64,000 nucleotides of DNA from Agromyces sp. H66. Lineage in GTDB: Bacteria; Actinomycetota; Actinomycetes; Actinomycetales; Microbacteriaceae. How positions within the stretch are numbered: position 1 is the stretch's first letter; each line of letters opens with the position of its first letter. Shown piece after piece: positions 55,780 through 63,139 of this stretch. Below the pieces are notes generated by a model. The model was not told where the DNA came from. It worked only from the letters and a program-made list of their open reading frames with translations, and searched no databases. The DNA lies in contig NZ_SJZG01000011.1 in the NCBI RefSeq assembly GCF_004959775.1, forward strand, positions 1-64,000, written 5' to 3'. A program made the position numbers and the translations under genes.

Positions 55780-57222
55780 ATGACCGCTTTGACCTCCCCC
55801 TCCGCCCGCGTCGCGATCTATGCCCGCCAGTCCGAAGACGTCCGCGAAGGCATCGACCGCCAGATTGAGCGCTGCGAGGCCCTCGCCGCCGTCCGCGGCT
55901 ACGACGTCGTCGCCCGCTACCGCGACAACGACACATCGGCCTTCAAGCAGCGCGGCGAAGGCACGGAATGGGCCCGGATGCTCGCCGCCCTTCGCCGCGG
56001 CGAGGCCGAGATCGTGGTCGCCGTCGACCTCGACCGCCTCCTCCGCGACCCCCGCGACCTCGCGACGATCATCGACACCGGGGCCCGCCTCCTCACCGTC
56101 GACGGCGAGATCGACCTCACGACCGCCGACGGCGAATTCCGCGCCTCCATGCTCGCCTCGCTGGCCCGCTTCGAGGTCCGCCGCAAGTCCGAGCGCCAGC
56201 GCCGCGCCAACGAGGCCCGCGCCGCGAAGGGCCGCCCGACGCCCGGCCGCCGCCGCTACGGCTACGAGGTCGACGGCGTCACCCCTCGCGAAGCCGAGGC
56301 CGCCGTCGTCCGGCGCATGTTCCAGCACGTCGCCGAGGGCGGCTCGCTCCGCTCCCTCGCGCTCGCACTCACCGCCGAGGGCGTCGACCCCGCGCCCGGC
56401 CGCTCGTGGTCGACCGGCCGCGTCCGCTACATCCTGACGAACCCCGCCTACGGCGGATCCGTCCACCGCTTCGGCGAGGCCCTCCCCTCCGAGATCGTCG
56501 AGCCGATCGTCGCCCCGGCGCTCGCTGAGGAGGTCCGCGCAATCCTCGCCGACGAGAAGCGCCGCGTGACACCCGGCCCGACTCCCCGCTACCTCGCCTC
56601 GGGCCTCGTGAGTTGCGGCATCTGCGGCGGCCGAATCTTCAACCTCGCGAAGGCTTACCGCTGCAAGGCCGACAGCTCGCACCCGACGATCAAGCGCGAG
56701 CTCCTCGACGACCGCCTCCGCCGCGAGGTCGCCCTTGCCTTCCTGACGACGGCCCGCGACCTCCTCCCCGGCCAGCGATCCGCCGAGCTCGCCCCGCTCC
56801 TCGACGAGCTCCGCCGCAACGATGCCGCCGCCGCCGCAACGGCCGCCGACCGCGACGAGGGCCTCCTCTCGCCGACCGCCGCCCGAGAGCGCCTCGTCTC
56901 CCTCCGCGACGCCCGCCTCTCGATCGAGGCGAAGCTCGACGCCGCGCGCGTGGAGCGCTCGGCCTCCTCGGCGCTCGCCGACGTCGCCGCCGACCTCCTC
57001 GGCGACGCCGACAGCGTCCCTCTCGGCGACGTCTTCGGCCCCATGGCGGACGAGGTCGCCGCCCGCTTCGCCGACCTCGATATCGACCGCCAGCGCGACA
57101 CGGTCCGCGGCCTCCTGTCGGTCGAGCTTTACCCCGGCCGCGATCCTCGACGCGTCCGCGTCTGGCACCTGATCGCAACGCACCTGAACCCCGACGCCGT
57201 CGAAGACTACGACGCCGTCTAG
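55780..57222 (+). CDS. Large serine recombinase (integrase)
   Basis: 480 residues. The catalytic domain has YARQS with nucleophile Ser18 and Arg16, then IVVAVDLDRLLRDPRDLATI and EFRASMLASLARFEVRRKSE. A recombinase domain (residues about 165-265, RRYGYEVDGVTPREAEAAVV, RVRYILTNPAYGGSVHRFGE) is followed by a zinc ribbon (SCGICGGRIFN ... YRCKADSSHPT) and a coiled-coil stretch (residues about 335-400). It is the phiC31-type enzyme that would integrate the element. Ribosome-binding site absent; probably leaderless. Confidence 0.93.
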   Translation: MTALTSPSARVAIYARQSEDVREGIDRQIERCEALAAVRGYDVVARYRDNDTSAFKQRGEGTEWARMLAALRRGEAEIVVAVDLDRLLRDPRDLATIIDTGARLLTVDGEIDLTTADGEFRASMLASLARFEVRRKSERQRRANEARAAKGRPTPGRRRYGYEVDGVTPREAEAAVVRRMFQHVAEGGSLRSLALALTAEGVDPAPGRSWSTGRVRYILTNPAYGGSVHRFGEALPSEIVEPIVAPALAEEVRAILADEKRRVTPGPTPRYLASGLVSCGICGGRIFNLAKAYRCKADSSHPTIKRELLDDRLRREVALAFLTTARDLLPGQRSAELAPLLDELRRNDAAAAATAADRDEGLLSPTAARERLVSLRDARLSIEAKLDAARVERSASSALADVAADLLGDADSVPLGDVFGPMADEVAARFADLDIDRQRDTVRGLLSVELYPGRDPRRVRVWHLIATHLNPDAVEDYDAV

Positions 57223-57232
57223 ACCCCACCCC

Positions 57233-57275
57233 CGAAGGCCGCCGACCGCGTTTACACGCCCTCCGGCGGCCTTCG
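57233..57275 (+). terminator. Hairpin after the integrase gene
   Basis: CGAAGGCCGCC (57233-57243) pairs perfectly with GGCGGCCTTCG (57265-57275) over a 21-base loop, 10 bases after the integrase stop. There is no strong T-run, so termination is inferred from position and stability. Confidence 0.7.
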
Positions 57276-57425
57276 TCATGCCCGGCGCGACACGCCGATG
57301 CACAGGATTCCTGCGACTTTCGACCGCTGATTCGCCGTGCTCGTTGCGTCGCAGTACAGGCGGACGCAATTGAATTGTGTCTCCTGACGATCCCACGCCA
57401 AACGGCCATGAAACGTGCCGTACTG

Positions 57426-57483
57426 CTGGCCCTCTCCTCCTGTGGAGGGGTAGTCCGCGTAGTCCTGGCCCTCTCCTCCTGTG
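57426..57483. repeat. Two identical 19-base repeats containing CCTCTCCTCCTGTG
   Basis: CTGGCCCTCTCCTCCTGTG occurs at 57426-57444 and 57465-57483. Read on the minus strand each contains CACAGGAGGAGAG, a perfect Shine-Dalgarno sequence; read on the plus strand each resembles the 16S rRNA 3' end. No start codon follows either minus-strand copy at a proper distance. Confidence 0.7.
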
Positions 57484-57502
57484 AGCCCCCTAGGGCCCAT
57501 TC

Positions 57503-57527
57503 GCCCGCCCTCGCGGCGGGCCTTTTT
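57503..57527 (+). terminator. Rho-independent terminator
   Basis: GCCCGCC-CTCGC-GGCGGGC stem-loop followed by CTTTTT. It is a classic plus-strand terminator between integrase and coat protein and shows they are separate transcription units. Confidence 0.85.
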
Positions 57528-57938
57528 CTTCGCGGTCAACCTGTGACCGCCAAAGACTCGCGACCGTCGCCAATGACGCCGACGGCCCGCGAGGGCGCGC
57601 CGTTTGTAATGAGGTTCCCGGCGCGCGAACTGCATCGCCCGGCTGCTTTCTCTGAGGGCCTTTCGGGCCGACGCGATGCACCGGGCGAGCCGCCCTCCCG
57701 CGCCTGTTGGGGTGGCGACGGGGAAGGGGATCTCCTCGGCTCGCCCCCTCCAAGCTTCCGCCCGCGTGGCATCGCCACGACGAGCGGCTCCCGCCTTCCG
57801 AGAGCAGGCCTCTCCACGGCGACCCCCGGCGACCCCGCCACCCCCTAGAGCAACCCGTCGATCAGGCATCGGCGACGACCTCTCCGCTAGACGCGGCTCC
57901 TCCCATCCACCCCAGCTACCCACAAGGAGCAAGCCACC

Positions 57939-58814
57939 ATGGCGAACGCATTTGAGAACCCCGATACCGTCGCACGAGTCGCCGCCAAGCTCGTCGGCCT
58001 CGACCTGAACCTCGGTCAGTACCTCTACAAGGACCTCGCCCACGATTTCAGCGAGGGCAGCGGCCGGATCGTCTCGATCCGTGTCCCCGGCTCGGCGGCT
58101 GTGAGCAAGCGCGACGTCGGCGACACGACGACCCCGCTCGCTCAGGGCTCGATCAACGAGCAACTGATCCCGGTCGAGCTGAAGGACCACGTCTACAGCT
58201 CGGTCCCCCTCTCCGAGGAGGACCTCACGCTGAACATCGAGAACTACACGTCTCGCGTCCTCGTGCCTCAGGCCAGCTCGATCGCCCGCGACATCGAGGC
58301 GACCGTCGCCGCCGGGATGCAGGCGACGCCCGAGTCGACCGCGATCACCTATGACGCGCTCACTCCGGCGAAGACCTTCACGAAGATCCGCGCGAAGCTC
58401 CGCGAGAACGGCGTCCCAACCGGGGCCCGCATGATCGCCGCCGTCGGCTCCGGCGTCTACGGCGACCTCCTCGACGCCGAGGCGATCGACGGCAACGGCA
58501 AGGTCCGCGGCTTCGAGATCGTAGAGTCGACCCGCCTCGCCGCCGACGAGGTTATCGGCTTCATCCCGAACGCCTTCGCGCTCGTGGTGCGCGCCCCGCT
58601 CGCCCCCGAGGGCGCGCCCTACTCGGCGTCGGTGACTCACGGCGGCTTCGCGCTCCGCGTGATCCGCGCCTACGACCCGACGGTCGCGGTCGAGCGCTCG
58701 CTCGTGAGCTCGTTCGTCGCCGTGAAGCCGCTCCCGCTCCCCGTCGACAACGAGGACGGCACCGTCTCGCTCGTCGCGAACGGCGGCGCGGTCCGCGTAC
58801 TCACCGCGGCGTAA
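57939..58814 (+). CDS. P22-coat-like phage major capsid protein
   Basis: 291 residues. GRIVSIRVPGSAAVSKRDVG, then INEQLIPVELKDHVYSSVPL, SEEDLTLNIENYTSRVLVPQ, and in the C-terminal half ARMIAAVGSGVYGDLLDAEA and FEIVESTRLAADEVIGFIPN are the pattern of HK97-fold coat proteins of the P22 type used by actinophages. ATG at 57939 has AAGGAG 9 bases upstream. It stands alone: no scaffold, protease or portal gene neighbours it, and a terminator closes the unit behind it. An encapsulin-like role is an alternative. Confidence 0.87.
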   Translation: MANAFENPDTVARVAAKLVGLDLNLGQYLYKDLAHDFSEGSGRIVSIRVPGSAAVSKRDVGDTTTPLAQGSINEQLIPVELKDHVYSSVPLSEEDLTLNIENYTSRVLVPQASSIARDIEATVAAGMQATPESTAITYDALTPAKTFTKIRAKLRENGVPTGARMIAAVGSGVYGDLLDAEAIDGNGKVRGFEIVESTRLAADEVIGFIPNAFALVVRAPLAPEGAPYSASVTHGGFALRVIRAYDPTVAVERSLVSSFVAVKPLPLPVDNEDGTVSLVANGGAVRVLTAA

Positions 58815-58824
58815 TCACCCCTTC

Positions 58825-58876
58825 GCGGGGCCGCCTCTCTCCTTCTTCGGAGCTGAGGGGCGGCCCCGCTTTCTCT
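58825..58876 (+). terminator. Rho-independent terminator after the coat-protein gene
   Basis: GCGGGGCCGCC (58825-58835) and GGCGGCCCCGC (58859-58869) form an 11-bp perfect stem followed by TTTCTCTC, starting 11 bases after the capsid stop. Confidence 0.88.
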
Positions 58877-58903
58877 CGCACTCAATCCGTGACTGGAGGC
58901 CTC

Positions 58904-59116
58904 ATGCTTCACTCGATCCGCTGCATCCGTTGCGGCGTCCGCTTCGACTCGCCGCGCTCCCACGCTCAGACATGCTCGGACGCCTGCCGTAAGGCCCTCA
59001 GCCGAACCCGCCGCCGCTCGGCGCTGATCCTCGACGCCGCGGCATTCTTCGCGACGGCCGACGGCCCAGATCTCGACCGCGCCAGCGCCCTCCTCGGCGA
59101 CGACGAGGCCGTGTAA
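58904..59116 (+). CDS. Small two-Cys-pair zinc-finger-like protein, 70 aa
   Basis: CIRCGVRFDSPRSHAQTCSD carries Cys-x2-Cys and Cys-x3-Cys (with the next CR) separated by about 14 residues, then a basic RTRRRSALI and an acidic tail. GGAGG precedes the ATG 58904 well. Similar mini-proteins are common in actinophage genomes. Role unknown, perhaps DNA binding. Confidence 0.72.
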   Translation: MLHSIRCIRCGVRFDSPRSHAQTCSDACRKALSRTRRRSALILDAAAFFATADGPDLDRASALLGDDEAV

Positions 59117-59138
59117 ACGGCCCTCGCTCCCTGAGGGG

Positions 59139-59175
59139 GTGAACAGTTCGCGTGTGCGTGGTGGTGAATCACCAC
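59139..59175 (+). repeat. 37-nt repeat, copy 1
   Basis: Begins GTGAACAGTTCGCGTGTGCG and ends GAATCACCAC. It shares 32 of 37 positions with copy 2. It contains an internal TGGTGGTGAATCACCA-type partial palindrome. Confidence 0.85.
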
Positions 59176-59298
59176 TTCGTATCTCCCCCTCTCTGGGTCG
59201 AAAAGGTGGCAGTTCTGCGGACCTCGCCGGTCCACCACGCCGAAGAGGGCGGGCGACGCCCCCGGGCCACGCCGAGCGAAGCCCTGAGCCCTCCCAAG

Positions 59299-59335
59299 GT
59301 GAAAAGTTCGCGTGTGCGTGGTGCTGAATCGTCAC
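59299..59335 (+). repeat. 37-nt repeat, copy 2 (left arm of a 122-nt palindrome)
   Basis: Begins GTGAAAAGTTCGCGTGTGCG and ends GAATCGTCAC. Together with the inverted copy 3 (59384-59420) it frames a near-palindrome 59299-59420 with centre near 59360; the sequence between them (CTCTACTAGC ... GCTCTAGTG) continues the pairing imperfectly. Confidence 0.85.
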
Positions 59336-59383
59336 TCTCTATTCCCTCTACTAGCGCGCTCGCTCTAGTGCAGGAGAAGGGAA

Positions 59384-59420
59384 GTGACGATTCACCACCA
59401 CGCCCACGCCAACTCTTCAC
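59384..59420 (-). repeat. 37-nt repeat, copy 3, inverted
   Basis: On the minus strand begins GTGAAGAGTTGGCGTGGGCG and ends GAATCGTCAC. Four positions differ from copy 2. Copies 2 and 3 are separated by 48 bases, copies 1 and 2 by 123. Confidence 0.85.
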
Positions 59421-59508
59421 CCCACCCGAAAGCGCCCGCCCCGGCGCTGCAATGCGGCCCCCGGCCGCCTCCCCGCCCAATCACCCACCCCGAGCCTTGG
59501 AACCTCAC

Positions 59509-60498
59509 ATGAACCTCACCCCAGAACAGGCCGCCGCGATCACCCAGCAAAGCGTTGCCGCCCTTCCCTCCGGCGAGTGGGCCGCCCACGCGGTCAGCCT
59601 CGCCCGCGTCATCGCCGACGAGCTCGCCACCCGCGGCCTCCGCATCGTCGAGCACGAGACCTACTCGACCGTCCTCGACGTCTCCGGCGACGAGCCCCGC
59701 CGGATCCCCCTCGACGAGCTCCGGCCCCTCGTCGGCGACCTCGCCCTCGCCGCTCTCGACGCCGCCGCCGACCTCGTCGACGACGCCCGCGCCCGCGCAC
59801 GCGCGACGGCCACCGCCCGAGCGATCCGCGACCACGCCGACGGCGGATACCTCCGGCGACTGACGGCCCACGCCCGCGACCTCCTCCCGGAGGCAACCGA
59901 CGACGACCTCGACGCCCTCGCCGAGGCCGCACGCGCCCGTCGCGCCGCCAAGCGCACCGCCCTCGGCCGCACGACCGCGAACGCCTACGCCGCCGCCTCT
60001 CGCTCCCGCGACCGCGACGACGCCCGCGCCGTCCTCTCGAAGTGGCTCCCGACGCTGACCTCCGGCCGCCACCTTCTCGGCGACGTCTGGGACTCATGGC
60101 GAGCCGCCGTCTCCCACTCCGGGCGCGTCCGCGAGGCCTTCCCCGGCGCTCTCCGCGTCGGCCGGACGACCTTCTATGAGCTCCTCGACGAGCTCGGCGA
60201 GATCGTCTCCGGCGGAGCCCGACGCCGCTACCTCGTCATCCCCGAACCCACCCGCGCAACCCCCGAGGAGCCCACCATGACCCAGCCCACGCCCGACGCC
60301 GCCACCCCGGCGACCCGCGACCGTATCGCCGCGCTCTACCTCGACGCGATCCGCGAGCGCCTCGCCGCCGGAGACAAGCTCGGAGCGTTGCTCCTCCAGC
60401 GCGACCGGCGCGAGCTGGAGGCCTCCGACGAGCCCCTCGACCTCGACGCCGCCCACGCCGCCATTGCGGCCCGTACCCACGAAAGGACCTCACGATGA
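59509..60498 (+). CDS. Island protein with C-terminal winged-helix-like segment, 329 aa
   Basis: The N-terminal part is helical (TPEQAAAITQQSVAALPSGE), the middle strongly Arg/Ala-rich (RARARATATARAIRDHADGG), and the C-terminal third holds a helix-turn-helix-like block (LGDVWDSWRAAVSHSGRVRE, LRVGRTTFYELLDELGEIVS). Such an end resembles winged-helix domains of phage primase/helicase or replication regulator proteins, but no catalytic motif is seen. No good ribosome-binding site; ATG 59509. Its stop overlaps the next gene by ATGA. Function unknown, possibly replication-related given the repeats just upstream. Confidence 0.7.
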   Translation: MNLTPEQAAAITQQSVAALPSGEWAAHAVSLARVIADELATRGLRIVEHETYSTVLDVSGDEPRRIPLDELRPLVGDLALAALDAAADLVDDARARARATATARAIRDHADGGYLRRLTAHARDLLPEATDDDLDALAEAARARRAAKRTALGRTTANAYAAASRSRDRDDARAVLSKWLPTLTSGRHLLGDVWDSWRAAVSHSGRVREAFPGALRVGRTTFYELLDELGEIVSGGARRRYLVIPEPTRATPEEPTMTQPTPDAATPATRDRIAALYLDAIRERLAAGDKLGALLLQRDRRELEASDEPLDLDAAHAAIAARTHERTSR

Positions 60499-60692
60499 CC
60501 CCTCAGACCTCCCCCCAGTCGCTCGTCGACCTCGTCGACCGCTTCGGCCTCGCCGCGCTGGAGGCCCTCGCCGCGAGCCGTGGCCCGAGGTTTGCCGCCC
60601 GCCTCGGCCTCGGCCGGATCGAGGCTCGGCTCGACTCGTATCTGGCCGCGCATCCATCGGCGTTCCCCGCCCCCGCCGAGGCCCGCTCGTGA
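60495..60692 (+). CDS. Small helical protein, 65 aa
   Basis: Two amphipathic helices (SLVDLVDRFGLAALEALAAS, IEARLDSYLAAHPSAF). ATGA overlap with the gene before and GTGA overlap with the gene after make it part of a tightly coupled chain. AAAGGACC precedes it. Not recognised. Confidence 0.65.
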   Translation: MTPQTSPQSLVDLVDRFGLAALEALAASRGPRFAARLGLGRIEARLDSYLAAHPSAFPAPAEARS

Positions 60693-61405
60693 AGCGCTGC
60701 ACCCGATGCGGCGAGACGAAAGCCCTCGACGACTTCCCCCGCGACAAGCGCCGCCGCGACGACCGTGCCTCGTCCTGCCGCGAATGCGACCGCGAGCGTA
60801 AGGCCCGCTACCGCGCTGAGAACGCCGACAAGGTCCGCGAGCAGCAGGCCCGCTACCGCGCCGAGAACGCCGACAAGATCCGCGAGCGCTCGCGCGAGTA
60901 CTCCCGCCGCCGCGTCGCCTCCGGCCGTGACGCCGAGGATACCCGCCGCAAGCACGCCCGCCGAGCCGCCCGCTCCGACGCCGAGATCGCCGCCGACCGC
61001 GCCCGCCTCCGCCCGGACGGCCTGAAGCGCTGCCGCACCTGCCGCGAGCCGCTGCCCCTCGCAGCGTTCGGCGACGACCGGAGCAGGCCCGACGCCCTCC
61101 GTGCCTCATGCCGCGACTGCGCCGCCGCCCGTGCCGCCCGCCGCTACCTCGGCGTCTACCTCGACGACTGGGAGCGCCGCGACCTCTGGACGTGCGCTTA
61201 CTGCGGCGGCCCCTTCTCCGACGTCGAGCACGTCGAGCCCGTCTCCCTCGGCGGCCTCGACGTCCCGGAGAACACCGTCCCCGCTTGCTGGAGCTGCAAC
61301 CGCGGCCCCGGCGGCAAGCACGACCGCCCCCTCTTCGACTGGCGACCGGACCTCTACGACCTCGTGAAGGACTGGCCCCGCCGCTTCGTCGAGCTCCCCG
61401 CCTGA
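60689..61405 (+). CDS. HNH endonuclease with N-terminal zinc fingers
   Basis: 238 residues. Two Cys-pair fingers: CTRCGETKALDDFPRDKRRR ... CREC, and CRTCREPLPLAAFGDDRS ... CRDC, with a Lys/Arg/Asn repeat (ARYRAENADKVREQQ twice) between. The C-terminal HNH motif is CAYCGGPFSDVEHVEPVSLG ... ENTVPACWSCN. GTG at 60689 overlaps the previous stop. Such HNH enzymes nick DNA, often near cos or as a packaging partner; they may also be homing enzymes. Confidence 0.85.
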   Translation: MKRCTRCGETKALDDFPRDKRRRDDRASSCRECDRERKARYRAENADKVREQQARYRAENADKIRERSREYSRRRVASGRDAEDTRRKHARRAARSDAEIAADRARLRPDGLKRCRTCREPLPLAAFGDDRSRPDALRASCRDCAAARAARRYLGVYLDDWERRDLWTCAYCGGPFSDVEHVEPVSLGGLDVPENTVPACWSCNRGPGGKHDRPLFDWRPDLYDLVKDWPRRFVELPA

Positions 61406-61430
61406 ACCCCGACCGAAAGGAAGAACCTCC

Positions 61431-61673
61431 ATGCATTACCTCAGCCCCCGCCTTCAGGAAGCCATGTACGCCGCGATCGAGGCCGCCCGCCTGCCGAAGA
61501 CCCTCGACGAGCTCTCTCCGGCGTCTCGCGCCCACGTCGAGCGCTACGCCGCCGAGCGCGGCCTCGACCCGCAGGAGGCCCTGACTCAGGCCCGAGCGGC
61601 TCAGAGGGCCGCAATCGCCGAGGCGCGAGCCTACGAGAAGCTCGCCCTCGACGCCCGGAAGGCGGCCCGCTGA
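61431..61673 (+). CDS. Small helical protein, 80 aa
   Basis: RLQEAMYAAIEAARLPKTLD then DELSPASRAHVERYAAERGL and an Ala-rich helix. GAAAGGAAG site before ATG 61431. The stop overlaps the next ATG (TGATG). Unknown. Confidence 0.68.
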   Translation: MHYLSPRLQEAMYAAIEAARLPKTLDELSPASRAHVERYAAERGLDPQEALTQARAAQRAAIAEARAYEKLALDARKAAR

Positions 61674-61840
61674 TGGGCGCGTCCGTCCGCGCCTTGGGAG
61701 CAGGCGACCGCGGCCTGAAGCGCTCGCAGCTCCAGCGCCCGCGGCTCGCCGCCCCGTCCCCGTCGGCCCCGACCCGTCCCATGTCCTCCCGCGAGGCCCG
61801 TCGCGCCGCTGAGCGCGCCGCCGCCCGAGCATCCCGTTAG
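61673..61840 (+). CDS. Basic mini-protein, 55 aa
   Basis: Starts at ATG 61673 overlapping the previous stop by one base. Arg/Ala/Pro-rich (RGLKRSQLQRPRLAAP and SSREARRAAERAAARASR). It could be a nucleic-acid-binding or spurious frame; the coupling and spacing argue for a real one. TAG at 61838-61840. Confidence 0.5.
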   Translation: MGASVRALGAGDRGLKRSQLQRPRLAAPSPSAPTRPMSSREARRAAERAAARASR

Positions 61841-61850
61841 GAGCCCCGTC

Positions 61851-62240
61851 ATGCCCGCTCTCCCTCCCCCCGTCTCCGCGCTGGAGTCTCGCCTCGGCGT
61901 CCCCGTGGGATCTCTCGCCGCCGAGGACCTCGTCCGAGCCGAGTCCGCCCTCGCCGACGCGACGACCCTCGCCCTCGCTGAGGTCCCGGCCTCCGTCGCG
62001 GCCTCGTGGGAGCTCGACGCCCCACCGATCGCCGCGTCCGTCGTCCTGAAGGCCGCCCGCCGCGAGTACGAGAACCCCCGCGGCATCGCACAGGAGACGC
62101 TCGGCGAACACTCCGTCGGCCTCTCCGAGTCCTCCGGCGTCTATCTGACCCGCCGCGAGATCCGCTACCTCCGCCGCGCCGCGACGGGCCGCTCGCGCGG
62201 CTTCGTCGGCACGGTCCGCACGCCCTCCGCCCACTCCTGA
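61851..62240 (+). CDS. Phage head-tail connector-like (gp6 type) protein
   Basis: 129 residues. SALADATTLALAEVPASVAA, then SVVLKAARREYENPRGIAQE, TLGEHSVGLSESSGVYLTRR and EIRYLRRAA is the helix-loop pattern of the gp6-like DNA-packaging/connector proteins of siphophages and actinophages. TAGGAG precedes the ATG 61851. If right, the element encodes at least two virion parts. No direct catalytic evidence is possible. Confidence 0.68.
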   Translation: MPALPPPVSALESRLGVPVGSLAAEDLVRAESALADATTLALAEVPASVAASWELDAPPIAASVVLKAARREYENPRGIAQETLGEHSVGLSESSGVYLTRREIRYLRRAATGRSRGFVGTVRTPSAHS

Positions 62241-62254
62241 AAGGACCCCGCCGC

Positions 62255-62626
62255 ATGACCACCACCCCGACCGCCCCGCTCTCCGTCGCCGCCCGCCGCC
62301 AGCTCGATATCTTCCAGCGCTTCGTCGAGGGCGTCGACGTGCGACGCGCCCCGGCGAACCTCCGCCGCCCTCACAGCATGGGCGAATGGGCCCGCCTCTC
62401 GGCGGCCGAGCGCCTCGCGCACGCCGAGCAGCGCTCCCGCGAGCTCACGGCCCCGAAGACCGCGAAGCTCGCCCCCTCGAAGCCTGCCGCCCCGAAGCCC
62501 GAGGCCGTCCGCGCCTTCCGCCCCGGCGAGCGCCTCGCCCTCTCGGACGTCTCTGGCGAGTGGCTCCCGATCGCCGAGATCCGCCGCGAGGAGGCCGCCG
62601 CCCGCGCCGCCCGTCGCGCGGCGTAG
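62255..62626 (+). CDS. Island protein, 123 aa, unknown
   Basis: A helical start (ARRQLDIFQRFVEGVDVRRA), a Lys/Pro/Ala linker (TAKLAPSKPAAPKPEAV), then RLALSDVSGEWLPIAEIRRE and a basic tail. AAAGGACC before ATG 62255. Not recognised; follows the connector by 14 bases. Confidence 0.68.
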   Translation: MTTTPTAPLSVAARRQLDIFQRFVEGVDVRRAPANLRRPHSMGEWARLSAAERLAHAEQRSRELTAPKTAKLAPSKPAAPKPEAVRAFRPGERLALSDVSGEWLPIAEIRREEAAARAARRAA

Positions 62627-62670
62627 CCCCCGGCCCGTCGACGAACCCGCCCCCAACGAAAGGACGCCCC

Positions 62671-62976
62671 ATGCCGACGCTCCCCGCCCCCCTCGACGAG
62701 CTCGCCGAGGAGACGCTCCTCCTCGCCCATGTCCTCGGCGCTGCCGAAGACGTCCAATGGACCCGCGGGCCCACGCCCCGGCCCCGCGACGACGAGGGAC
62801 GACGCTCGCCCGGCGGCGTCCCGGACCCGACCGGGGACACTGTGGCCGACCCTCGCCGCCTCGCCGTCCGCGCGGCCTACATCCAAGGCCGCCGGGCCCT
62901 CGCGGCGTCCATCGCGACGGTACAGCGCACGAGCGCGAAGCTCGACGAGCTCGACCTCGGCGCTCCGTCGGCGTGA
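62671..62976 (+). CDS. Actinophage-type small protein, 101 aa
   Basis: The segment VQWTRGPTPRPRDDEGRRS, then VPDPTGDTVADPRRLAVRAA, is a motif I associate with small proteins recurrent in mycobacteriophages and related phages. Its function is not known to me. GAAAGGACG precedes ATG 62671. It ends the tight gene chain. Confidence 0.7.
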   Translation: MPTLPAPLDELAEETLLLAHVLGAAEDVQWTRGPTPRPRDDEGRRSPGGVPDPTGDTVADPRRLAVRAAYIQGRRALAASIATVQRTSAKLDELDLGAPSA

Positions 62977-63003
62977 CTTCCTGAGAAGCCCCCCGGCTCG
63001 CTC

Positions 63004-63043
63004 GGAGGGGGTGGGGGATGTCTCCCCTCCCCCCTACGGCTTC
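63004..63043 (+). terminator. G/C-rich hairpin after the island gene chain
   Basis: A purine block (GGAGGGGGTGGGGGA) is followed by its complement-like pyrimidine block (TCTCCCCTCCCCCC) with a short loop. There is no T-run, so it is only a possible terminator. Confidence 0.5.
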
Positions 63044-63074
63044 CACATCGGTGTGGCATAGCGCCTCATTGTCC

Positions 63075-63102
63075 GTACGTATAGCTCCGGATTTTTACGT
63101 AC
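63075..63102. promoter_or_regulatory. Inverted repeat GTACGTA / TACGTAC
   Basis: Perfect 7-bp arms at 63075-63081 and 63096-63102, 14 bases apart, in an AT-richer patch (ATTTTTACGT). It lies 38 bases upstream of the next small gene. Possible operator. Confidence 0.6.
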
Positions 63103-63139
63103 ACCGCCCCGTTTTCCACGACCCCCGAAGGGAGCCCCC

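Larger units (their letters stand above)
57276..57938. other. 663-base spacer with no gene recognised
   Basis: No open frame with a ribosome-binding site and phage-like codon use is convincing. It contains a 19-base direct repeat (57426 and 57465), a Rho-independent terminator (57503-57527) and GC-rich sequence up to the coat-protein gene. A minus-strand frame (ending 57276) is open but has no start that fits. Possible packaging or regulatory region. Confidence 0.6.
59117..59508. other. 392-base non-coding region holding the 37-nt repeat set
   Basis: A frame through this region is open to 60498 but codon use does not support it before the ATG at 59509. The region holds three 37-nt repeats described separately. 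Between repeats 1 and 2 there is a GC-rich stretch with no recognised feature. Confidence 0.7.

Noticed and set aside
57276-58640. 454-residue minus-strand frame opposite the coat-protein gene
   Set aside because: It is the antisense of the capsid gene and crosses a strong plus-strand terminator; no start codon with a ribosome-binding site fits.
59139-59420. CRISPR array
   Set aside because: Only three copies, unequal spacing (123 and 48 bases) and one inverted copy; no cas genes nearby.
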